Notes: a model not told the origin generated them from the letters alone. A DNA stretch of 7,721 bases from an uncultured Coriobacteriales bacterium (GCA_934662525.1 CAKUKJ010000093.1:1-7721), one strand, 5' to 3'; positions 1 to 6,770 are shown, numbered from the stretch's first letter. Program-made: numbers and translations.

Positions 1-211
1 GCCCGGAAAGAACGGAAACATCGGAGATGCTGCTGTTTGATAGATCCAATTTCTCCAGGTCTGTAAAATCCTCTAAATATCGGTAGTCCGGGAATTCGGC
101 GTGACACAGGTCCAGCTCCGTAATATTCTTTGGCACCGGATCGCCGTTTGCCGTCAGCACGCCGTCCTCCAAAGTAAATATGGGATTGCTGTCATACTGC
201 GGTGGAGCATT
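1..211 (-). other. Leucine-rich-repeat coding segment joined in frame to the ligase
   Basis: Residues 511-580 of the ligase reading frame contain internalin-like repeats such as ITELDL and LEKLDLSNSSISD, preceded by a short linker with FTLEDGVLTANGDPVP. Leucine-rich repeats normally occur in secreted or surface binding proteins, not at the C-terminus of an adenylating enzyme. The first 180 bases are 50% GC against about 60% for the window, and codons such as AAA, AAT, ATA, ATT and TTA are common here but rare in the ligase. The switch falls at bases 209-214, exactly at motif A10. A recombination event, an assembly chimera or a true fusion are all possible; the sequence alone cannot separate them. 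Confidence 0.6.
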
Positions 212-1741
212 TCCCGCCGCGTTTGTGGGCAGCGGGCTACGTGTCACGGTGACATGCTCGATGTATGTGCCTTCTGAGGCGATGATGCTACGAGCAAACT
301 CGGTGGCGTCGGCCTCATCGGATTTGCCTTCGTCCTCGGCGAGGACGATTTTGCAGGCAAGGACAGTTTGGCCTGGGGTGCGGGATGACATACCAGCACG
401 GTTGCTCTTGTCTGCTCCGTATACAAGTGCCTGCATGACGGCTGGGTGCGCCTCAAGGGCACGCTCAATCACCTCGGGAGCGACCTTTGTGCCGTCTGAC
501 AGCACAATGACGTCGTCGAGCCGACCGTCCACGTATAGGAAGCCGTCGGCGTCGATGCGGCCGACATCGCCCGTGCGCAGCCAGCCATCGTGCAGTCGCT
601 CGGAGGTAAGGGCGGTATCTCCCAGGTAGCCGGCCATGACGTTGGGGCCACGCACGAGAATCTCGCCGTTTGGCGTAACCTGCACCTCGTTGCAGCGCAA
701 GGGCACGCCGCAGCTGCCGTCCTTGTGCCAGCCATCTCGGTTGACGCTGACGCAGGGTGAGCATTCGGTGAGCCCATAGCAGCCGAACGCCTCGATGCCG
801 TGTGCTCGCAGCCGTTGCGTCGCGCTTGCGGGCAACCCGGCACCCCCGCAGAGCATCTTACGTAGCGTGGGAAGGCGATAGGGGCCTTTGTCCAGGAAGT
901 CTGCCAAAAGGGTGGCAGCCCGTGGGGGCAAGTTGAGGGCGGTTGGGGCAAGCTTGGGCAGCTCGGCTGCGAACGTCGTGCTCGTATGGGGGAGCGCTAT
1001 GGTGCCGCCCGTGGCGAGAGGGGCGAGCAAGTCACACACCAGCCCGAACGCATGCGTGTAGGGGAGCAGCTTCGCATAGCGCACACCAGAGGCGAACTCG
1101 TAGAGCTCAAGCCCGGAAGTGAGGTCGGCGAGCAACCCCCGCTCGGTGAGCATAACCGCCTTGGGTATGCCCGACGTGCCTGAGCTCGAGGCAATCATGC
1201 AGACCCCCGCAGGCACGCTTGCGGGGTCGTCTGCAACCTGCGCGGCCTGTTTGCCGGTGAGCGGGCACAGCACCGCGCATCGCCCGGTCGAGACAACGGC
1301 GAGATAGCGTACGGCAAATCGCACGGGGTCGGCATCGCGCACGTCGACGAAGCGGCCGATATCCGATGCGTCCAGCCCGGCGGCCTCCCGGCGTATCTCA
1401 CAGGCGAGCTCTCGGTATGAAATCGGCTCCCCATCGGCGGGTTCGAATGCCGTGCCGTCGCCCCATTGGGCTGCCATGTAGGCGATGAGCTCGTCGAATG
1501 AGCCGAAACGCGGGGCGCTGTAGAGCGGGTATGGGCTGCCGATTGGCTCGGGCACGGCCTCCGAAGGCCTCGCCGGTGCAGCGCAGGGAAGCGACGGATT
1601 TGCCGTCCGTGTCCCCGCAGGTGACGACGGGCTCTCCGCCGGTGCCTCGGCGGTCGGCCGGGGTGCCGACCCGTTCGGAACGCCAAGCATGTCGTTGTGC
1701 GCCATCGCCGAGTCGGCGACCCCCTCTGGTTTATCGCGCAT
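1..1741 (-). CDS. AMP-forming acyl ligase (ANL superfamily), 3' end running into leucine-rich-repeat sequence; partial at window edge
   Basis: The frame is open for 580 codons and leaves the window without a stop. ANL enzymes activate a carboxylic acid as acyl-AMP and pass it to a thiol such as CoA or a carrier protein. Visible motifs are the phosphate-binding loop SSSGTSGIPK (185-194), YGLTE (322-326), TGD (390-392) and GRLDD (406-410). The ATG at 1741 follows GAGGGA at eight bases and overlaps the inferred end of the upstream GNAT gene, so the two are probably co-transcribed. Residues 1 to about 65 form a Pro/Ala/Ser-rich extension before the catalytic domain. The last catalytic motif, normally LPxxxxGK, reads LPTNAAGN (504-511), so the adenylation lysine is absent; from there the protein becomes leucine-rich-repeat-like. 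Enzyme class is clear; substrate is unknown, and catalysis of the first half-reaction is doubtful if the lysine is really missing. Confidence 0.85.
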   Translation of the reverse strand, partial: MRDKPEGVADSAMAHNDMLGVPNGSAPRPTAEAPAESPSSPAGTRTANPSLPCAAPARPSEAVPEPIGSPYPLYSAPRFGSFDELIAYMAAQWGDGTAFEPADGEPISYRELACEIRREAAGLDASDIGRFVDVRDADPVRFAVRYLAVVSTGRCAVLCPLTGKQAAQVADDPASVPAGVCMIASSSGTSGIPKAVMLTERGLLADLTSGLELYEFASGVRYAKLLPYTHAFGLVCDLLAPLATGGTIALPHTSTTFAAELPKLAPTALNLPPRAATLLADFLDKGPYRLPTLRKMLCGGAGLPASATQRLRAHGIEAFGCYGLTECSPCVSVNRDGWHKDGSCGVPLRCNEVQVTPNGEILVRGPNVMAGYLGDTALTSERLHDGWLRTGDVGRIDADGFLYVDGRLDDVIVLSDGTKVAPEVIERALEAHPAVMQALVYGADKSNRAGMSSRTPGQTVLACKIVLAEDEGKSDEADATEFARSIIASEGTYIEHVTVTRSPLPTNAAGNAPPQYDSNPIFTLEDGVLTANGDPVPKNITELDLCHAEFPDYRYLEDFTDLEKLDLSNSSISDVSVLSG

Positions 1742-2316
1742 CGCTCGGTTCCCTCGATGTCTTGCGCTCTCCCCGTTGCTTCACCAGTTTGCCCAGGCCT
1801 GCGTCGAACGCCCCCCCTGCTCAGCGAGAGCACATGGCAGTCGTGGAACTTCCCGCCAAGATAGCGATAGTCGCGCAAGACGGCCTCCTCCACAAACCCC
1901 GCCGCAAGGTTGCTGCGCAGGCTCTCCTCGTTGTAGCCGTATACGAGCGCGTATATCTTGCGCAGCGGGTACGCGGCGAAAAGGTCGCCCATGAAGCGCG
2001 CGCCCATGAGGCCCGCCGCGCCGCTGCCCCGCCACTCGGGCCGCATGTAGATGCACATCTTGCAGTGCAGGTCGAAGGGGCGGTAGTCGTAGGCAAAGGC
2101 GAAGCCTGCCAACTCGCCGGATGCCTCGTCGGCAATCACGCGAAACTCGTGGTAGTTGCTCCGCATGTTGCCGTCGAGCCACTCCTCGAACTCTGCAAGC
2201 GTGGTGAGCGGCACGCGCTGGGCAAAGAGCGCCTGCTCGTAGGGGTCACGGTACAGGTCGAACATGAGGGGGGCGTCGAGGGCGGGGTCGAAAGCGCGGA
2301 AGATGAGGCCGGCCAT
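1731..2316 (-). CDS. GNAT family N-acetyltransferase, 3' end frameshifted
   Basis: The protein starts at ATG 2316, behind GGAAG. Its first 166 residues form a typical GNAT fold, with an acetyl-CoA pyrophosphate loop RGSGAAG (96-102) after the strand CKMCIYMRPEW, and a C-terminal YNEESLRSNLAAGF segment as in side-chain or N-terminal acetyltransferases. The substrate cannot be read from the sequence. As written, the frame passes a run of seven G (1811-1817) and then becomes arginine-rich, continuing out of frame with the ligase to a stop at 1195. With one G fewer, the protein would end in LSRGAFDAGLGKLVKQ plus a short basic tail at a TAA at 1731-1733, overlapping the ligase ATG by 11 bases. I used that end because it gives a sensible operon junction. 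It sits two bases short of the 68-residue gene upstream, so the three genes are probably one transcript. Sequencing error, phase variation or early decay are open. Confidence 0.75.
1811..1817 (-). repeat. Seven-G homopolymer at the GNAT frameshift point
   Basis: Seven consecutive C on the plus strand (G on the coding strand) lie where the GNAT frame loses its expected C-terminus. Removing one G restores a natural ending at 1731; adding one gives a stop at 1781. Homopolymers of this kind are both a common site of sequencing error and a known substrate for slipped-strand phase variation. Confidence 0.7.
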
Positions 2317-2322
2317 TGCGTG

Positions 2323-2529
2323 CTACTTCCGGTTGTACGAGCGCGCCCTGTTCGAGGCATCCTCGCGCGTGGGGGAGCGCAGCCAGGCGCTTGGGCTGTC
2401 CGCCTTGCGCGCGCCCGTGGAGGCACCGCCCGTCGCGACCTTGCCCGAGCCCTTCGACCCCGCGGTGGAGGTGGACTTCTTCTTGTTGGCCGAGCCGTAG
2501 TTCGCCCTATTGGCGTTTTCATCGCTCAT
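2323..2529 (-). CDS. 68-residue Ser/Lys/Gly-rich hypothetical protein
   Basis: ATG 2529 is preceded by GGAG at eight bases; an in-frame ATG six codons earlier has no comparable site. The product is hydrophilic and basic, rich in Ser, Lys, Gly, Thr and Ala, with segments such as NKKKSTSTAGSKGSG and ending in RARSYNRK. There is no signal peptide, membrane helix or recognisable motif, and it is probably largely disordered with one short ordered element near SAWLRSP. Its TAG at 2323-2325 lies six bases before the GNAT ATG, so it looks like the first gene of a smORF-GNAT-ligase operon. The opposite strand also carries open frames over this region, but these lack ribosome binding sites and overlap real genes. 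I do not recognise the family; a nucleic-acid-contacting role would fit the composition but is a guess. Confidence 0.6.
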   Translation of the reverse strand: MSDENANRANYGSANKKKSTSTAGSKGSGKVATGGASTGARKADSPSAWLRSPTREDASNRARSYNRK

Positions 2530-2691
2530 TTGAGCATCTCCAGTCAACGAAAGTCGAGATGGTTGCGTTCTGTTGGCAGTGACCCGCGTGGTAAGAAACG
2601 ATGCATCTCGTCTACCTGCGATGATGCGAACTCACTTCCAGCGGCTACTTGCCTTTGTCGATTAGAACGCAATCATGACGAAGTTTGTGCG

Positions 2692-2712
2692 AAGGCATTC
2701 GTAGAATGCCTT
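2692..2712 (-). terminator. Hairpin over the stop codon of the rhodanese gene (possible weak terminator)
   Basis: A perfect 9-bp inverted repeat, AAGGCATTC and GAATGCCTT, is separated by a 3-base loop and overlaps the TAA stop at 2711-2713. No clear T run follows on the minus strand, so it may be a 3' stability hairpin or a weak or factor-dependent terminator between the rhodanese gene and the operon starting at 2529. Confidence 0.4.
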
Positions 2713-3535
2713 ATTTCCTGTGGTCCTGATACTTCACCGACTCAGGGCGCAGCAGCGTGAAGTCGATGAGCGTGTAGTCGGCCCGCCATGTGGCATACAT
2801 GTCGTCATCGGCTTTGCTGCCGTACTCGATGAGGTCGATGGCCTGGTTGCCCTCGTAGTACCACATGCCGTCGACGTTGTACACCAGGCTCGCGTCCCAG
2901 CCCAGATAGAGCAGCAGCTGCTTGGTGAAGCTGGCATAGCCTGCTCCGCCGCAGCACAAAAAGATAGCCTTGTCCTGCGGGAACAGCTCGCGCAGGATGG
3001 TCATCGACTCCTTGTAGTTGGACTTCACGCTGAGGAGCTCCCCCTCGTCGCTCCACTCGCAGGTAAAGAGCGTGTCGCCGTCGTAGTACTCCGTCACGGG
3101 GATGGGCGCCATGGTGGCCAGGTAGGGGAAGGGCACAAGCTTGAATCCGGGCAGCACTTGCGAGGCATAGGGGTCCTCGTCCACGTCTTCCCAGCGTGCC
3201 GGGTCGAAGATGAGGCGCATGTCGCGATAGGCCACGTCGGGGCGGCCCAGCCATTCGTCGATGGTGGTCATGTTGATGTTCGCGTCGACGCCGAACTGGT
3301 CGTCGGGGTCGGGCTCGGCCGGGGGGAGCGTGGGCAGGTCTTCGGTGCTTGCGACGGGTGCTCCGTCGCTTTCAGGCTCATCCCCTGCGTCGGTGGCCGC
3401 GGCCTCGTCAGCTCTCGCATCGACAGCCTGGAGTCCAATCAGGCTTGCAAACGCGCATGTGCCCGCAGCGAGCGCCGCGCCGACGAACACCCTGCGAGAC
3501 ATTGGGCTGTCGGCGCTTGGAACGATGTGTTTCAT
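2711..3535 (-). CDS. Tat-exported rhodanese-like domain protein
   Basis: This 274-residue protein starts at ATG 3535, behind AAGGAAGGGG. A twin-arginine motif SRRVFVG (13-19) is followed by a hydrophobic stretch and a likely cleavage site after VDA (38-40), so the mature protein should be outside the membrane. An acidic, Pro/Ala/Ser-rich linker (about 42-80) leads into a rhodanese-like domain (about 84-250). Landmarks are FGVDANINMTTIDEWLGR, the strand KAIFL and the loop CCGGAGYASFTK (194-205), where Cys194 or Cys195 sits at the usual persulfide cysteine position, then the strand LVYNVDGMWYYEG. Proteins of this kind are frequent in Eggerthellaceae beside respiratory molybdoenzymes, which fits the remnant upstream. 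Sulfur transfer is the family function; whether this divergent loop is catalytic is uncertain. The hairpin at 2692-2712 overlaps its stop codon. Confidence 0.8.
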   Translation of the reverse strand: MKHIVPSADSPMSRRVFVGAALAAGTCAFASLIGLQAVDARADEAAATDAGDEPESDGAPVASTEDLPTLPPAEPDPDDQFGVDANINMTTIDEWLGRPDVAYRDMRLIFDPARWEDVDEDPYASQVLPGFKLVPFPYLATMAPIPVTEYYDGDTLFTCEWSDEGELLSVKSNYKESMTILRELFPQDKAIFLCCGGAGYASFTKQLLLYLGWDASLVYNVDGMWYYEGNQAIDLIEYGSKADDDMYATWRADYTLIDFTLLRPESVKYQDHRK

Positions 3536-3573
3536 TCAAATCCCCTTCCTTCATGCCCGTGGCAATATATATC

Positions 3574-3607
3574 GTCACGATAAAGCGTGACCCAAGGTAA
3601 GAGTCAA
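3574..3607 (-). promoter_or_regulatory. Possible promoter and inverted repeat upstream of the rhodanese gene
   Basis: On the minus strand a TTGACT box (3602-3607) stands 17 bases before TTTATC (3579-3584), and an AT-rich TATATATT lies just downstream. A 6-bp inverted repeat, GTCACG and CGTGAC, spaced by six bases (3574-3591) covers the -10 region and could be an operator. The -35 is good, but the -10 matches only half the consensus, so the promoter call is tentative. Confidence 0.35.
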
Positions 3608-3678
3608 GCATCCAAATTGTGGGTTCCAGTAAACACCCAACCTGATTGCAAGTCTTCAGACAAAAGGGCGAGCTTTCC

Positions 3679-4620
3679 TCATTGGCCAAAATGGACGATA
3701 GGGCAGCCGTTCACCCTCGCAACCATGCTGCTTTCAATCATGCGAGCCTGTCTTGCAAGAAAGCGACTTGAGCCTCGTCTTCCGTTCGAGGGAGGCGGAG
3801 CAAAAAAGAGGCCGGGCCAAAGTTGGTCGGTGCCTCCCATGCTTTCGTCGAGCGCCGTCCCGTTCACGTCGAAGACGATGGGGCGGTAGCGCTGCGTCAC
3901 GTATGCCAGCGGCAGGGCGACCTCATAGCCATCGGCGGAGGTGAACACGACGGTGTTCGCGCCGTCTGCGATGCCGCCGGCCTTGGAGAGCAGCAGCTGC
4001 ACGGAGACGCCTGTGACCTGGGCGTTCACGCTGGCGCGCCCGTCTGCGGGGTTTCCCACGCAGGAGCAGCCCATGAGGACGCCCTGGATGTCGGGGTCTT
4101 CGGCCATCTCGACCACGGCCATGGTGTAGGGCGCGTTCACATCGCCCTCAACGGAGATGGCCCAGTCCTCGGCGGCGACGTCGGTCTCGTAGCGGGTCCA
4201 CGTGGCGCCGTTGTCAAGCGAGTATTCCATGGCGACGATGGGGTTCTCATAGGAGTATGCAAACCCGTCGAAGCTGAGCGTCTCGCCTTCGTTCCACTTG
4301 AACACCTGGCCGTCTGCGAGATGGAACGTGCCGACCGTCGGCTTGTAATTGGATACGCCGTCGGAATCGGTAAGGCCCGTGTTGAAGAACCAGTCCGGAT
4401 AGTCGTCGCCGGGCAGCTCGGCCTCCTCGAAGGTGATCTCGGTGACCTCCTTCTCGTTGCACCACGCCGCCGCGTCGCCGGTCCACAGCTGCACGGGATA
4501 GCCGCTCTGATAGGACAGGGGCTCGCCGTTTACCTGGAGTACCAGGTAGGAGCCGCCCTCTTTCATGAGGCTCGTGGTGGTGCTGTACATGTGGTCGTTG
4601 GGGGTATAGCGGGCCGATGA
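3679..4620 (-). pseudogene. Molybdopterin oxidoreductase (sulfite-oxidase type), C-terminal fragment
   Basis: From about 4617 the frame encodes the back part of a sulfite-oxidase-like molybdoenzyme. It shows PNDHMYSTTTSLM, VNGEPLSYQSGYPVQLW, an Ig-like dimerisation domain with MEYSLDNGATWTRYE, and a further segment ending YRPIVFDVNGTALDESMGGT. These enzymes normally carry an N-terminal cofactor-binding part of 200 or more residues, often with a Tat signal; none is present. Upstream the frame is fused to the remains of a regulator read in another frame. The end also looks cut: after TDQLW the family usually continues with a conserved segment, but here an unrelated arginine-rich tail runs to the stop at 3679. 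The fragment has no start of its own with a good ribosome binding site. It is most simply a remnant of a lost respiratory enzyme; long, clean coding of the remaining part suggests the loss is recent. Confidence 0.7.
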
Positions 4621-4621
4621 G

Positions 4622-5197
4622 CTTGGGCGGCAGGAACGCATGCTTGCGAAACCGGTCGAGGCTTTGCGCATATGCGTCGAAGTCAGGCAGGATGCTCGTT
4701 TCCTTGTCGGCGGGCCCCATGAGGTAGAAGATGTTGCGAATGCCTGCGCCCTGCAGGTACAGCGGGTTGCGCACAAAAGGCATCGACAGCTCGCCGAGCG
4801 TTTTGAGCGACTTACCGCTGTCTATTATTGCCTGGTCGAGTCTGTTGCTCCAGGCAATGTAGAGCCTAAAGCACTCGCTCATGCGGTTGAAGAGGTCGGT
4901 CAGCTCGATGTCGTCGCTCGTCCAGATGATGTTTGCGCCGCAGGCAAGGAGGCCCTCGCTCGGCTCTCCGATGAGGATGAGGTCGAGAGGACGGTCGCTC
5001 GATGCCGGTGCGCGCTCGACGGGAACCTACGGCAGGTCGGATGCGCGGGCGATGTGCGCCACGCCCGGGGTGAGCTGCATCCCAGGCACAAACAGCGCCG
5101 GATAGCTGCAGGTAAGTTCATGCGCCGCCGTGACGATGCGGTTTTTGAAGCCGACGCCTGCGATTTCCTCGCGTAACACATACGAATTGAGCCTCAC
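4622..5197 (-). pseudogene. PucR-like transcriptional regulator, N-terminal remnant with amber stop
   Basis: A GTG at 5197 behind AGAGGGGGG opens a frame beginning VRLNSYVLREEIAGVGF. It meets an in-frame TAG at 5027-5029 (after ASDLP, codon 57) and then continues coherently as VPVERAPASSDRPLDLIL, ACGANIIWTSDDIELTDLF and onwards to about KHAFLPPK near 4622. A downstream ATG at 4882 could start only a fragment. The layout resembles the N-terminal sensory part of PucR/CdaR-like regulators common in Eggerthellaceae; this identification is from memory of the family and moderate. The expected C-terminal helix-turn-helix is absent: the frame shifts directly into molybdoenzyme sequence. The nonsense codon and the lost DNA-binding domain both point to a dead gene. 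It probably once controlled the adjacent molybdoenzyme and rhodanese genes. Confidence 0.55.
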
Positions 5198-5283
5198 CGA
5201 GCCCCCCTCTTCTGCTCACCGCCATGGGACCATGATAGCGCCAAACGACTGGCAAGAGTCCGAAAGTAGGAGGCGCGCCCCGC

Positions 5284-6348
5284 TCATGCAAGCATGTCGC
5301 GCAGGCGGTCGCATTGCTGCTCGGTGAGTCGCAGGCCCTGCGACACGTATGCCTCGAACGAGCCATAGCGCCGCGCCGCCTCGTCGAAAAAGGCGTCGAG
5401 GTAGGCGGGGCGTGCTTCGAGGAATGACATGAGGATGGCGTGCTCCTCAAGGGTCATACCCGCCGAAAGCTCGGCTTCCTCGGCGACGATCTGTGCGGCG
5501 TTCACGGCGTTGGTGGCCAGGTAGTCGGCCAGGATGTAGTCGCGCGGGTAGCCGGCGATGCGCAGGGCCACGGCGCACAGCACGCCCGTGCGGTCTTTGC
5601 CGTTCTTGCAGTGCACGAGCGCGGGCGTGCCCGTGGCGGCTATGGAGCGCAGCACCGTGCCGATGAGCGGGTAGTCGGTGGCATAGCGGCGGTAGTTGCT
5701 GCACATGCGCTTCTCGGGCACGCCGTACTCGCCGATGACGCCGTGCACGAGGCGCGAGCGTGCGTTGCGCTTCTTGCGACCGTCACGGGGTTCCACGGCC
5801 AGCATACGCACGCCAGGCAGGCTCGGTTCCGGCTCCGCTGCCACTTCGCCGCTGCCACGTATGTCATAGATTGAGCGGATGCCCAGCACGTTCACGAGCA
5901 TGAGGGCCTCTTGCGGGGTGATGCGTGCCAGCTCGCGGCTGCGAAAGAGCACCGCGCCCTCAAGGTCGTGCTCGCCCACGGGGCGCAGCGCCATGCTTCC
6001 CCAAACAGCGCGGCTGCCCCGCGCGCGGGCCGGCAGCACATCGAAGGTGAACGACTCTATTGTGGCCGCCGGCTCGCCCGTGCGCGACTTCGCCCTCGCG
6101 CGTAGCTGGTAACGGCCCGGGGCGTGCGGGGTATACGTAAAATTCCAGCTCACGCCTAGCTCGGTGCGCGCCCCCTCGCAAGGGAAGTCCGTCCAGGTGG
6201 TGCCGACGTCAAGCGAGAGCTGCACGGCCGCCACACCGTGCTCGAAGTCGTCGACGTAGCCCTCGAAGCGGATGGGCTCGCCTACGTAGTTGAAGCGCGC
6301 GGGGGCAGGAGCGGGATGCGTGACTGGCGTGGTGGTTTGAATGGGCAT
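5284..6348 (-). CDS. Tyrosine phosphatase with N-terminal Ig-like (molybdoenzyme dimerisation-type) domain
   Basis: This 354-residue protein has two parts. Residues about 18-105 resemble the Ig-like dimerisation domain of sulfite oxidase: EPIRFEGYVDDFEHGVAAVQ, LSLDVGTTWTDF and YTPHAPGRYQLRARAKS. Residues about 115-354 are a protein-tyrosine/dual-specificity type phosphatase of the bacterial Y_phosphatase3 style: VLFRSREL, IYDIRGSGE and the P-loop HCKNGKDRTG (246-255), with nucleophile Cys247 and Arg253. All core catalytic residues are present, so it should hydrolyse phosphoester bonds on protein or lipid; the substrate is unknown. I chose ATG 6348, behind AGAAGG at five bases; an upstream in-frame start would add 51 residues of non-protein-like sequence. 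No signal peptide or membrane helix is seen, so it is probably cytoplasmic. The stop lies 86 bases before the regulator remnant. No promoter was recognised upstream. Confidence 0.85.
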   Translation of the reverse strand: MPIQTTTPVTHPAPAPARFNYVGEPIRFEGYVDDFEHGVAAVQLSLDVGTTWTDFPCEGARTELGVSWNFTYTPHAPGRYQLRARAKSRTGEPAATIESFTFDVLPARARGSRAVWGSMALRPVGEHDLEGAVLFRSRELARITPQEALMLVNVLGIRSIYDIRGSGEVAAEPEPSLPGVRMLAVEPRDGRKKRNARSRLVHGVIGEYGVPEKRMCSNYRRYATDYPLIGTVLRSIAATGTPALVHCKNGKDRTGVLCAVALRIAGYPRDYILADYLATNAVNAAQIVAEEAELSAGMTLEEHAILMSFLEARPAYLDAFFDEAARRYGSFEAYVSQGLRLTEQQCDRLRDMLA

Positions 6349-6492
6349 ATGACCTTCTAGTGGGCGATGGGTTGCGCTTGGTGTCATCCGGTGCCTTCCC
6401 GCGCCCTTTGAGCCACAGAGCGTCAAAAACGGCCGCAGCTGCAGAGTCGATGATTCCCGCCGTTGCCAATGTGCTTGCTTCCCGCAATGGGG

Positions 6493-6498
6493 TATACT
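6493..6498 (+). promoter_or_regulatory. -10 box of a possible plus-strand RNA promoter
   Basis: TATACT matches five of six consensus bases. At 16-18 bases upstream only weak -35 matches exist (around 6469-6476), so the promoter is supported mainly by the -10 box and by the terminator about 75 bases downstream. Confidence 0.35.
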
Positions 6499-6504
6499 CA
6501 CATC

Positions 6505-6608
6505 AACAACGGCAGCCCGAAGACTAACGGCCGGTTAAACCATCAGTCATTCACGCGGGCGGCGCGGTGTGAGGGCCGGGGGTGCCACCCCGGCCCTCGT
6601 TTTGTTTT
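6505..6608 (+). ncRNA. Candidate small RNA, about 100 nt, antisense-oriented
   Basis: A plus-strand -10 box at 6493 and a strong intrinsic terminator ending near 6608 bracket a stretch with no plausible plus-strand protein. Within it, AACGGC and GCCGGTT can form a short bulged stem. It ends 13 bases from the stop codon of the convergent small membrane protein gene. Since no minus-strand terminator is visible after that gene, its mRNA would run into and be complementary to this RNA. The start is inferred from the -10 box. Family unknown; it does not match a tRNA or a riboswitch I can recognise. Confidence 0.4.
6571..6608 (+). terminator. Rho-independent terminator
   Basis: An 11-bp perfect GC-rich stem, GAGGGCCGGGG and CCCCGGCCCTC, with a 6-base loop (6571-6598), is followed by GTTTTGTTTT. 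The T tract exists only on the plus strand, so it ends plus-strand transcription; nothing but the candidate RNA lies upstream in that direction. Confidence 0.8.
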
Positions 6609-6620
6609 CGGGGCAGCGAG

Positions 6621-6770
6621 CTATTCGCTTGCCGCGTTGTCCCCTCCCGAACCATCCGGGTGTCGTGCTTTCCTCCCTTTTGCAATCCGATAGAGCACTT
6701 GGCCGACTTCCAAGAGGAAACCGGCAATGGTTGCGCACGCCGCGAGGGCGTTCAGGGTTTCTTGGTTCAT
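6621..6770 (-). CDS. 49-residue small membrane protein
   Basis: ATG 6770 follows AAGGGAG at eight bases, and an extended -10 element lies about 60 bases upstream, so this is a well-signalled gene although short. The product has a polar N-terminus (MNQET), one hydrophobic or amphipathic helix (about 6-28, with Glu21 inside), a basic stretch RIAKGRKARH (28-37) and a polar tail. One helix followed by positive charges is the plan of holin-like and Fst-like type I toxins, and of many harmless small membrane proteins. It is convergent with a candidate RNA whose terminator ends 13 bases from its stop, and divergent from the GntR gene. I do not recognise the family; the toxin reading is only a hypothesis. 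Confidence 0.6.
   Translation of the reverse strand: MNQETLNALAACATIAGFLLEVGQVLYRIAKGRKARHPDGSGGDNAASE

Noticed and set aside
1620..1741. A second frameshift near the ligase N-terminus
   Set aside because: Careful codon-by-codon reading shows one continuous frame from ATG 1741 through the catalytic domain; the Pro/Ala/Ser-rich start only looked out of frame.
1195..2316. The literal 373-residue GNAT protein
   Set aside because: Residues after about 168 are arginine-rich and overlap over 500 bases of the ligase in another frame; the change coincides with the seven-G run, so a frameshift is more likely than a fusion.
1498..2760. Long plus-strand open frame (420 codons) over the GNAT and ligase region
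   Set aside because: It lies opposite well-supported minus-strand genes, lacks a ribosome binding site and has arginine/alanine-rich, motif-free sequence typical of antisense frames in GC-rich DNA.
3679..3820. Alternative minus-strand frame with a protein-like ending (TEDEAQVAFLQDRLA)
   Set aside because: It is under 40 codons, has no start or ribosome binding site and matches no family I can name; chance is the simpler reading.
5027..5029. Amber codon read as pyrrolysine or another recoding event
   Set aside because: No recoding element is visible, and the gene is truncated further on, so simple decay explains it.
6349..6501. 51-residue N-terminal extension of the phosphatase from an upstream start
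   Set aside because: The extension has no domain-like sequence, and ATG 6348 has a good ribosome binding site directly before the domain start.
6505..6570. tRNA or known riboswitch in the candidate RNA
   Set aside because: No T-loop GGTTCRA-type sequence or cloverleaf pairing, and no conserved riboswitch core that I can recognise.
6571..6598. The same hairpin as terminator for the small membrane protein gene
   Set aside because: On the minus strand the stem is followed by ACACCG with no T tract, so it would not work as an intrinsic terminator in that direction.
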